DNA of 64,000 bases. Source: Candidatus Paceibacterota bacterium (GTDB taxonomy: Bacteria > Verrucomicrobiota > Verrucomicrobiia > Limisphaerales > UBA8199). A program made the translations under genes and the position numbers. Under the pieces are notes generated by a model. That model was not told where the DNA came from, searched no databases, and saw nothing but the letters and a program-made list of their open reading frames with translations. Shown piece after piece: positions 33,284 to 40,206 of the stretch. Position 1 is the first letter of the stretch. The number at the start of each line of letters is the position of its first letter. Where the stretch lies: contig DAOTCE010000029.1 of assembly GCA_035452965.1 (NCBI GenBank), positions 1-64,000 of the forward strand, read 5' to 3'.

Positions 33284-36200
33284 CTACTGCCTGAGCAACC
33301 GAGCCAGGTTACGGACGGCTTGCTCAATCCAGTCGCTGCCGGGCAAGGCGTAGGGGCGGAAGGTTTCCAGGTAGCCTTCTTGCGCGTTGTAGAATAGCGC
33401 GCGATGCAGCCCCAGAAGGCTGGCCTTCGGATTGTCAATCAGGCTGGCCGAATCATTTGCGCTCATCTGGAAGAGCACGCGCATCTCGAATTCACTGAAC
33501 GCCTTACGGCTGAGGTAGCGGTTCACGTTGTTGTAGGTATCACAAGTCGCGACCACGTGGAATCCAAGCCGCGCCCCCTCGCAAATAAGGTTGTTCAGCA
33601 CCAGCGCGGGATTGGGCGGCGCTTCGGCGTCGCTGGTCGAAAAGCCGAAATCCTCCTCATAGCGCAGCTTGTTGTGCTTCTGCAGGCCGTGGATGAACAG
33701 GAAAGCCGGCGGTGCGGCCTCGGCATCCACCGCTTCGGCCCGCTGCTTCATATCCGCGGCAAGGTCCTGCAAGACCTCCGCCAGGTCGCCCGCTTTGGCC
33801 AGCGTGATCGGGTGCGGTATGGCGCGGATAACCCGCTCGATGAACTCGCGCTGCGCAGTGCCCGGCGAGGCGCCGTCGCACAGGATAAAATGCGCCGTTC
33901 CCAGCGGATACTGGCTGGCCAGGGAGATGAGCCCGATTGAAAGCATCGCCAGCATGGCCTCGTCGCGCTGCCCCACCAGCAGCAGGTTGTTCCCGCTCTG
34001 ACGCTGGAAGACCGCCTCGGTGGGTCCCTTGATTGAGTTAGGGGCGCCGAGCCAGATGCGGCCCGCCGCCGACAGTTTGACAGCCGGGGCTTCCAACAGT
34101 GTCCGCAACAGCGCATTCTCGCGCACGTCCGCCGGCGCGTTCCCCTCGAACACAATCGGCCCCGGATAAAGCACGCCCTTCGCCGCTTTCCTGCCTTCCT
34201 CCTCATCCGCCTTCGCCCGGACCTTGGCCAGATAGGTCTCCCGCACCTGGTCGGGCAACCAGACCACTTGGAACGGGCTGTTGCCTTCGATCATGCCCGC
34301 CATGTCATTGTAGATGCCTTCGCCGGGGCGCGAAAGCAGACGTGGCGCGGGGTTGTTCTCGTCCATGATCAGGTAGGCGTCCGCCTCGTTGCACTGCAGG
34401 GCAATGCGGATAACCATCTGGCCCAGCGTGGTGCGGGCGACCGTGTACGCCCCACCCAACGTCTGCGAGCCCAGCAGCACATGGATCCCGAACGCCCGCC
34501 CCTGTCGCACCAAACGGTCCAGCAGCAGCGACGCGGTTTGGGAGACACGATCATCCTCAACGAAGAACTCCTGAAACTCGTCAATGAGCAGCAGCGACCG
34601 TGGAATCGGCTCCGTTCCGCCTGCCCGCATGTAACCGGCGACGTCCTGCACGCCGAGCTGGCGAAACAGGTCGCCGCGGCGCTTCAACTCCTCATCGAGG
34701 CGCTGCAAAACACTCAAGCCGAATTCGCGGTCGCTCTCGATGGCCACGACCCGCGCGTGCGGCAGTCGGTGCGTCGCATAGCACTTGAACTCGACGCCTT
34801 TCTTGAAGTCCACCAGGTAGAACTCCACCTGCTCAGGGCTGCACCATAACGCTAGGTTGGTGATGATGACGTGGAACAGGGTGGATTTGCCCGAACCGGT
34901 CTTGCCGGCGATCAGCCCGTGCTGGCAGGTCCCCTTGCCGATGGCGAGATACTGGAACTTGGTCGCGCCCGTGCGCCCGATCGGGACGCGCAGCTCCTTG
35001 GTCGTGTCCTCGCACCACACCTCCGCGTCCGGCGGCGCGACATGCGCAAAGGGCACCTCCACGCGGCTGGAATCCCGGCTGGCCTGGCCCACCTTGTTGA
35101 CAAACTCGATGGCGAACTCCGGTGGCGGGGGGCGATCGAGTGCCAGATCGGTCCCGGGAATTGGTTTGCCAGCCAACAGAAACTGCTTCCCTTTGGCGCC
35201 CACGCAGACGCTGCTGCCGCGCAACTCGTCGGGGATGAACTCCGGCGGCAGCGCCTGCCGCTGGTCCCAATGAATGAGCATGTATACCCCGCAGCGCGCG
35301 CCACTTGCCGCAATGCTCAACAGGCGCTTGGCGGCGGTCTCAGTGAAGTTCACCGGGAAGTCCGCCACGACCAGGAAGTAATACTTCTCCGCGATGACAC
35401 CCGCTTGCTCGTTGTATTCCGCGATAGTGGCATACTCGTTTCGCAGGTACATCTGGATGACTTTCTCCATGTGCTCATTCAAGTCAGCCAGCTTCTGCTC
35501 GATCTGGCCCGACTGCGTCCAGATGCGGCTGTTGATGATCTGCTCCTCGTGGTCGGCAAGGTGCATGATGCCCGCGAAGTTCTGCCCGAGGCCGACCGGG
35601 TCAACGATGGTGAAGTTCAGCCTTCCGGGCGGCGTGGTGGCCAGGAGGCGCAGAATGATATTGTTGAGCGCGCCGATGGCCTCGTCGTGGCCTTGCTCGG
35701 CAGTCTCGAACAAGATCGAGCCTTGCTGCGGGTAGGACAGGCAGAGCGGCACCGAGAACCGCGCCGGACCGGGCAACGCCAGACGCCGCTCCTTGAGGCT
35801 GGTTTGCGCGAGTTTCTCCAGCTCAACGTCCAATCGGCCGAACTTCGCCGCGGCGGCGAAGTCCGCGGGGGATCGCCAGGCCGCCAGCAACGGCGGTTGC
35901 CACGGCGGGAACAGTTTCTCCGCCAGCGCATTGGCCGACTGGAGTCCCTGGTAAATCGGGCCAATCGTGGTTTTCCACTCAGTCTCCAGCTTCTGCCACT
36001 CGGTTTGATAATCAGCGTTGAACTTGGCTTCCCTCTGCTCGCTGGCCTCAACCTCGCTCTTGACACGCGCTTCGGCCGTTCGCTTCAACTGCCCAAGCGT
36101 ATCCGCGCGCTGGTGATCGAGCCGTTCCAGCCTGGCTCGGTGGAGCCTGTCGTTCTTCTCCAGCGCCCGGGATGCGTTCTCGTCGCCCTGCATCCGACAA

Positions 36201-37195
36201 GCCACCCGCCGCTCCCCAGCTTCCGCCAGCGCCCGCTTCAACTGTTGGTCCACCGTCCGGGTCGTGTCCTCGAACTCCGCCTTTGTGCGCTCCAACTCCT
36301 GCTGGCAATGCGCCTCACCCCGTTCCAGGCAGGCGTCATGCAGGCGGCGCGCCTTGCCGAGCGCGCCGGCGATCGCCGCCGCCAGCCGCCCCGCCCGGCT
36401 CCGCGCAAACAAACGCAGAATCAGGATCAACGCCAGGCTCACGGCGGCGCACAGCCCCGCTTTCCAATAGGCCGTTGAATTGAAACCCCATTGCCGCAAG
36501 AGCAGTGCGACCACGCCCAGGACGATCAGCCCCCAAAGCGGCCAGCGCTTAAACAGGCGCAACAGCAGGAACTTCCTGAAGCGCTCCAACTCCGCGCGCG
36601 TACGGCTTAGCAGGTCGCGCAGTTCCGCCAGCAGTTGTTTCTCATCAAGCGAAGGGCTGGGTGAGGTGGCCCTCTGATGGGCCTCAGGCAGGAGCCGAAC
36701 GAGCTTCCGGTAACCTTTGAACGCCTTATGCGCCTCGGCTTCCACCGATGCCAGCGTGACCTCCTCCACTGCCAGGTCGGCTTTGAACTCCTCGAACGCC
36801 GAGGTCGCGGCGGCCAGCCCGGCAGAGCGGTCGCGCTCGGATTGCAGCATCTTCTTCTGCAGCACATATCTGCATGTGCCGGTCTGAGTCTCGATGTCAG
36901 CCAGGCGCTTATCCTTGCTCGCCAGGGAAGCCTTGCCGATCCACGCCTTCCGCGCCTCGTGTCTGGCCCGGACGGCTTCCGCGGCGGCGGCATAGGCGGC
37001 CTCGGCCTCGTTGGTGGCCGCGCTCATATCCGCCGCCTGCTTGGTCTGCGCGGTCTGGCGGAGCCGCTGCTCCCGGCCCGTGTGCGCGTGGAACTCGGCG
37101 TTGAGCTTCTCAGCGCGGGCCGCAAAGTCCCGAACCGTGCTCTTGAGACGCTCCAGCAGTTCGAGTGTCTTGCCGACTCCCAGGTTGCTACTCAC
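33284..37195 (-). CDS. Membrane-anchored FtsK/SpoIIIE ATPase, EssC/EccC-like
   Basis: A 1303-residue ATPase, last gene of the WXG100 operon. Residues 1-210 are charged coiled coil; two transmembrane segments follow (about 218-237 and 246-265), then more coiled coil (about 275-420). ATPase module 1 (about 470-690) has lost the P-loop. Module 2 has Walker A AGKTGSGKSTLF (about 761-770), Walker B SLLLIDEFQEF (about 868) and an SQTLGGAYTVARTTLGQM stretch. Module 3 (about 1040-1280) has a degenerate P-loop (LLLVGQRDEAM). This two-TM plus tandem-ATPase plan matches type VII secretion EssC/EccC, not DNA-translocating FtsK. GTG start overlapping the previous stop. Expected role: recognising and driving export of the WXG100 proteins across the inner membrane. 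Confidence 0.88.
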   Translation of the reverse strand: MSSNLGVGKTLELLERLKSTVRDFAARAEKLNAEFHAHTGREQRLRQTAQTKQAADMSAATNEAEAAYAAAAEAVRARHEARKAWIGKASLASKDKRLADIETQTGTCRYVLQKKMLQSERDRSAGLAAATSAFEEFKADLAVEEVTLASVEAEAHKAFKGYRKLVRLLPEAHQRATSPSPSLDEKQLLAELRDLLSRTRAELERFRKFLLLRLFKRWPLWGLIVLGVVALLLRQWGFNSTAYWKAGLCAAVSLALILILRLFARSRAGRLAAAIAGALGKARRLHDACLERGEAHCQQELERTKAEFEDTTRTVDQQLKRALAEAGERRVACRMQGDENASRALEKNDRLHRARLERLDHQRADTLGQLKRTAEARVKSEVEASEQREAKFNADYQTEWQKLETEWKTTIGPIYQGLQSANALAEKLFPPWQPPLLAAWRSPADFAAAAKFGRLDVELEKLAQTSLKERRLALPGPARFSVPLCLSYPQQGSILFETAEQGHDEAIGALNNIILRLLATTPPGRLNFTIVDPVGLGQNFAGIMHLADHEEQIINSRIWTQSGQIEQKLADLNEHMEKVIQMYLRNEYATIAEYNEQAGVIAEKYYFLVVADFPVNFTETAAKRLLSIAASGARCGVYMLIHWDQRQALPPEFIPDELRGSSVCVGAKGKQFLLAGKPIPGTDLALDRPPPPEFAIEFVNKVGQASRDSSRVEVPFAHVAPPDAEVWCEDTTKELRVPIGRTGATKFQYLAIGKGTCQHGLIAGKTGSGKSTLFHVIITNLALWCSPEQVEFYLVDFKKGVEFKCYATHRLPHARVVAIESDREFGLSVLQRLDEELKRRGDLFRQLGVQDVAGYMRAGGTEPIPRSLLLIDEFQEFFVEDDRVSQTASLLLDRLVRQGRAFGIHVLLGSQTLGGAYTVARTTLGQMVIRIALQCNEADAYLIMDENNPAPRLLSRPGEGIYNDMAGMIEGNSPFQVVWLPDQVRETYLAKVRAKADEEEGRKAAKGVLYPGPIVFEGNAPADVRENALLRTLLEAPAVKLSAAGRIWLGAPNSIKGPTEAVFQRQSGNNLLLVGQRDEAMLAMLSIGLISLASQYPLGTAHFILCDGASPGTAQREFIERVIRAIPHPITLAKAGDLAEVLQDLAADMKQRAEAVDAEAAPPAFLFIHGLQKHNKLRYEEDFGFSTSDAEAPPNPALVLNNLICEGARLGFHVVATCDTYNNVNRYLSRKAFSEFEMRVLFQMSANDSASLIDNPKASLLGLHRALFYNAQEGYLETFRPYALPGSDWIEQAVRNLARLLRQ

Positions 37196-37394
37196 AATCC
37201 GTCCTGATTTTGGTTAACAGTTTGTCCAGTTGCTCGATTACTGTAGCCGCCCGGTCCACGCTGGCAAAGAGTTCTTCCATGTACTTGTGCTCGAACTCAA
37301 GGCTCTTGGCGTCCTTCCAGTAATGCTTCGTATCCAGCCACTGGGCGTGCAGTTCCTTGGTAAGCCCTGCCAGCCGGGCGCTGCCGGTCTTCAC
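37188..37394 (-). CDS. 68-aa second WXG100-like helical protein
   Basis: A small all-helical protein between the 177-aa gene (ATGA overlap, 37391-37394) and the ATPase gene (overlap 8 bp). Residues 25-34 (YWKDAKSLEF) align with the WXG100 core of the operon's first gene (TWQDQEHVKF): Trp, Asp at +2, then a hydrophobic-charged-Phe triplet. Behind it comes a second helix, YMEELFASVDRAATVIEQL. The first helix is shorter than in a standard 100-residue WXG100 protein. I infer it is a partner of the first WXG100 protein, analogous to EsxA/EsxB pairs. It has one Cys near the C-terminus. Confidence 0.65.
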   Translation of the reverse strand: MKTGSARLAGLTKELHAQWLDTKHYWKDAKSLEFEHKYMEELFASVDRAATVIEQLDKLLTKIRTDCE

Positions 37395-37924
37395 GGCCGG
37401 CCCTCCGACGGCGGCTGGCCGCCCCCCGCGGGAGGCGCGCCGGTGGCGGGGGGGACAGTCCCGGCATAGGCGTCGAGCGTGTTGATCGCCTGCGTCAAGT
37501 ACGCCACCGCCTGCACCATGTCATTGGCCAGGACGGTCTGCAGCTTCTCCATCTGCTTGACCAATGGGGCTGTGTGATTGTCAAACACCCGGTTCCACTG
37601 CTTGACCGTCCGCAGCTTGGCGTCCGCTTCGTCGAGGGCGCGTTTGGCCCGGTGCACCATCAATTGCTCCACTGAACCGGCCTCGCGGAAAGTGGAAAGC
37701 TTGGCGCTGAACAGCGCCTGCTGCGCCTCCTGCAACGCCTGACTGCGGCGCCGCACTTCGTTCATCCAATGACCGCGCTGGTCATTCTCCAACCAGCCTC
37801 GCATGCGCTGCACATCGGCGCTGACCTCCTCCAGCGCCGGACGCGCCTTGCTCAGGTACACGATCAGGCTCGCCCGAAACGACTCCAGGGCCTCGACCGA
37901 GGTGACATGGGCGCGGTCCGGCAT
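37391..37924 (-). CDS. 177-aa helical protein of the WXG100/EssC-like operon
   Basis: Predicted long helices throughout with heptad-like spacing (SQALQEAQQALFSAKLSTFR, RAKRALDEADAKLRTVKQWN, PLVKQMEKLQTVLANDMVQA) and a Pro/Gly-rich, probably disordered C-terminal tail (TVPPATGAPPAGGGQPP). No signal peptide, no membrane segment. I do not recognise a family. Position: four bases after the WXG100 gene and overlapping the 68-aa gene by four, so co-translated. The helical build and place suggest a chaperone, adaptor or LXG-like secreted substrate for the ATPase; this is inference. Confidence 0.75.
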   Translation of the reverse strand: MPDRAHVTSVEALESFRASLIVYLSKARPALEEVSADVQRMRGWLENDQRGHWMNEVRRRSQALQEAQQALFSAKLSTFREAGSVEQLMVHRAKRALDEADAKLRTVKQWNRVFDNHTAPLVKQMEKLQTVLANDMVQAVAYLTQAINTLDAYAGTVPPATGAPPAGGGQPPSEGRP

Positions 37925-37928
37925 GACG

Positions 37929-38201
37929 CTAGCGCTGGTTCAGGTACTCCTCGATGCGCTGGGCTTTTCGCAACAGGTAAGGCGTGTGCTGGTTGGAGAC
38001 CTCGACGAACTTCTTCAGCGCCTTCATGGTTTGCTTGAACTCGTCGGCGAACTTGACGTGCTCCTGGTCCTGCCAGGTGTCGCCCAGCGCCGCAAACCGC
38101 GCCTGCAGCGACACAATCTTGTCCTTGAGATCGTTGTTGAATCGCTTGAGTTCCTCGGCGAAGCGCCGCACCTGCTCGGGATCCATGATTGCCTGGGCCA
38201 T
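37929..38201 (-). CDS. WXG100-family (ESAT-6-like) protein
   Basis: A 90-residue helical-hairpin protein, first gene of a four-gene operon. The start at the ATG at 38201 gives MAQAIMDPEQVRRFAEELKR; helix 1 runs to about residue 38, the turn is LGDTWQDQEH with Trp43 (W-x-D in place of W-x-G), and helix 2 follows (VKFADEFKQTMKALKKFV), ending PYLLRKAQRIEEYL. Size, central Trp and the two-helix layout are those of WXG100 proteins, small effectors or chaperones exported by type VII secretion. The co-transcribed EssC-like ATPase is the strongest support. No signal peptide, as expected. Confidence 0.85.
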   Translation of the reverse strand: MAQAIMDPEQVRRFAEELKRFNNDLKDKIVSLQARFAALGDTWQDQEHVKFADEFKQTMKALKKFVEVSNQHTPYLLRKAQRIEEYLNQR

Positions 38202-38594
38202 AATTAATGTCTCTTTCTGTTTGTGGCTCGCGAAGGGCGCCGGATGCCTGAGGCGGGCGCCCCCGACTGCTTCCAACCTGCCCTTTCTCCGCCCTTTGGG
38301 CAAATCTTAACCGCGCAGACTCACCTTGAACTGCCACCCTTCTCCGCCCAAGCCGACGCCAGCCGGAACCACCCTCAATAAGTGTTACAGTTTCAGCGAC
38401 TTAACCCCCTCCGTCCGTTACCTCGCCGTATCCTCACCAGATCCACACCGTATCCACACCGTGGATACACACTTGACACCTCTTGTGGCTCCCCAAGCGC
38501 AACCCACTACAGCTAGTGGTGCCAGGGCCAGGAAAATGGCAGTGCGGGAGTTTAAGCCTTCAGGCAGTTCTCTACGGCAATGAGTGGGACCGGC
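38202..38594. other. Intergenic region upstream of the WXG100 operon
   Basis: About 390 bp between the peroxiredoxin stop and the WXG100 start, both minus strand. It should hold the operon promoter and the peroxiredoxin terminator. A 19-bp hairpin (GTATCCAC, ACC, GTGGATAC; 38450-38468) with an adjacent extra GTATCC-like word is the only structured signal. Confidence 0.5.
38450..38468. promoter_or_regulatory. Inverted repeat GTATCCAC-N3-GTGGATAC
   Basis: Perfect 8-bp arms, 3-bp loop, about 250 bp upstream of the WXG100 start and 127 bp past the peroxiredoxin stop. It could be a protein-binding site or a weak terminator; there is no T-run on the minus strand to prove termination. Confidence 0.4.
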
Positions 38595-39137
38595 TCATGT
38601 CTTCCCGAGTCTGGCCACGGCGGTCTTCATCTCACTCAAGTGGGTGTCAGCACTGGGACTGTCAGTCACATGAGCGATCTTGCCGTCCAAGCCGATGAGA
38701 AAGCTGACACGTCGGGCCATGTTCCGTCCGGTCAGCCTGACCCCGAAAGCATCGGCGATCCTGCCGTCCGTGTCTGCGAGCAGGGGAAAGTTCAGCTTGT
38801 ACTTGGCGATGAACTTCTGGTGGCTGTCAGCCGAGTCGAAGCTGACGCCGACAACTTCGACCTTATCCTTCTTCAGGTCGGCCATGCCGTCACGAAAGCC
38901 GCAGGCTTCCCGGGTGCAGCCGGGAGTATCGTCCTTGGGATAAAAGTAGAGCAGCACGGCCTTCTTGCCGACGCTATCGGCTAGTTTCCAGGTCTTGCCA
39001 TCCTGGTCCTTGCCCTCGATGAGCGGCGCGGCTTCGCCCACCTTGGGTGCCTGGGCCGCGCAGGCAGTGCCAACGGTGAGAACGGTCGCGCAAGCGACGG
39101 CCAGCGGAACCAGCAGGCTGAATGAGCTTATCTTCAT
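38595..39137 (-). CDS. Secreted BCP/PrxQ-type peroxiredoxin
   Basis: About 180 residues from the ATG at 39137 (preceded by GGAAGGA). The N-terminus is a signal peptide (MKISSFSLLVPLAVACATVL, then VGTACAA), so the enzyme is periplasmic, unlike typical cytoplasmic Bcp. Core motifs: VGEAAPLIEGKDQDGKTWKL, YFYPKDDTPGCTREACGFRD with the peroxidatic Cys and a resolving Cys five residues on, VVGVSFDSADSHQKF, FPLLADTDGRIADAFGV and RRVSFLIGLDGKI. It reduces peroxides with thioredoxin-like donors. Stands alone upstream of the WXG100 operon. Confidence 0.9.
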   Translation of the reverse strand: MKISSFSLLVPLAVACATVLTVGTACAAQAPKVGEAAPLIEGKDQDGKTWKLADSVGKKAVLLYFYPKDDTPGCTREACGFRDGMADLKKDKVEVVGVSFDSADSHQKFIAKYKLNFPLLADTDGRIADAFGVRLTGRNMARRVSFLIGLDGKIAHVTDSPSADTHLSEMKTAVARLGKT

Positions 39138-39299
39138 ACGTATCCTTCCATGGCAGTTATCAGACAATCATCGTGGCAAAAGCCGGGTTTGGCAAGCTGC
39201 TGAAGGCCGGGAAAGCGCAAGCCCAGGCGAAACTCTGCGCGCAAGAAGAGGTTGCCACACCCCGCCAACCAACCCTCCACCTCAACGCCTATTTGGTGG

Positions 39300-40115
39300 T
39301 TACTGTTCTGTCCGCGCTCCCGACACTTCCCCCTTCGAAGACCGGGACGGTGCTGCGGCCGGAGCCGGCGCAGCTTCGGCTTTCCGGGGCTGGCTGGCAG
39401 GCCGGCGGCGAAGCTTATTCTGGAACAGAAGCTGCCAGACCATGATCAGGGCCTCGCTGATGATATGGCCGGACATCTTGGAATGACCCTGAAAGCGTTC
39501 CGTAAAGATGATCGGCACCTCGACGACTCGCAGGCCTTGCCGCCACAGCTTGTGCGTCATCTCGATTTGGAAGCTGTAACCGTTGGAGTGGATTTCATCG
39601 AGCCGGCTGGCCTCGAGGGCGCGGCGCCGGAAACACTTGTACCCGCCAGTCGGGTCGGTGATGGGCATCCCCGTGATGAGCCGGACATAGGTCGCGGCGG
39701 ACTTGCTGAGCATCAGGCGGCCCAGGGGCCAGTTGATGATGCGAATGCCATTGAGGTAGCGCGAGCCCAGGACCAAATCAGCGTTCCGGGCCGCCTCCAG
39801 GAACATCGGGATGTCGTCCGGGTTATGGGAGAAATCGCCGTCCAGCTCGAAGATGAACTCGTAGTCGCGCTCCAGCGCCCATTTGAAACCCGCGATGTAA
39901 GCCCGACCCAGGCCGCCCTTCTCCGTGCGGTGCAAAACATGAATCGAGCGATGCTTGGCGGCCAGTTCATCCGCCAGCTTGCCGGTGCCATCGGGCGAAT
40001 TGTCGTCCACCACCAGCATGTCCACGGCAACCGGAAGGCCGAGAATCCGTTGTGCCAGCGGGAGAATGTTCTCCCGCTCATTGTAAGTCGGCACAACGAC
40101 AAGTGTCTTGTTCAT
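39300..40115 (-). CDS. Polyprenol-phosphate mannose synthase-like GT2
   Basis: A 271-residue family-2 glycosyltransferase, start at the ATG at 40115. Motifs of Dpm1-type enzymes: LVVVPTYNERENILPLA, LVVDDNSPDGTGKLAD, HRTEKGGLGRAYIAGF, FIFELDGDFSHNPDDIP (DGD plus acceptor Asp), DLVLGSRYLNGIRI, DPTGGYKCFRRRAL and VPIIFTERFQGHSKM. No transmembrane helices, as in catalytic-only DPM synthases; the last 35 residues are a basic Ala/Pro-rich tail. It would make polyprenyl-phosphomannose from GDP-mannose on the cytoplasmic face. It lies next to two GT-C-like DUF2723 proteins, its plausible users. Sugar is inferred, not shown. Confidence 0.87.
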   Translation of the reverse strand: MNKTLVVVPTYNERENILPLAQRILGLPVAVDMLVVDDNSPDGTGKLADELAAKHRSIHVLHRTEKGGLGRAYIAGFKWALERDYEFIFELDGDFSHNPDDIPMFLEAARNADLVLGSRYLNGIRIINWPLGRLMLSKSAATYVRLITGMPITDPTGGYKCFRRRALEASRLDEIHSNGYSFQIEMTHKLWRQGLRVVEVPIIFTERFQGHSKMSGHIISEALIMVWQLLFQNKLRRRPASQPRKAEAAPAPAAAPSRSSKGEVSGARTEQ

Positions 40116-40206
40116 GCAGCTAGAGCCCGAGGATAAATAGGCGACCTTGGCGCCGAAGACAAGCGGGATTTCTCCAGCGTGTGTGCCACTCAACTCGCGG
40201 TCCGGC

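Noticed and set aside
38441..38469. Possible DnaA-box cluster (GTATCCACA words)
   Set aside because: Only one-mismatch words, no further boxes, no dnaA or AT-rich unwinding region; better explained as a hairpin.
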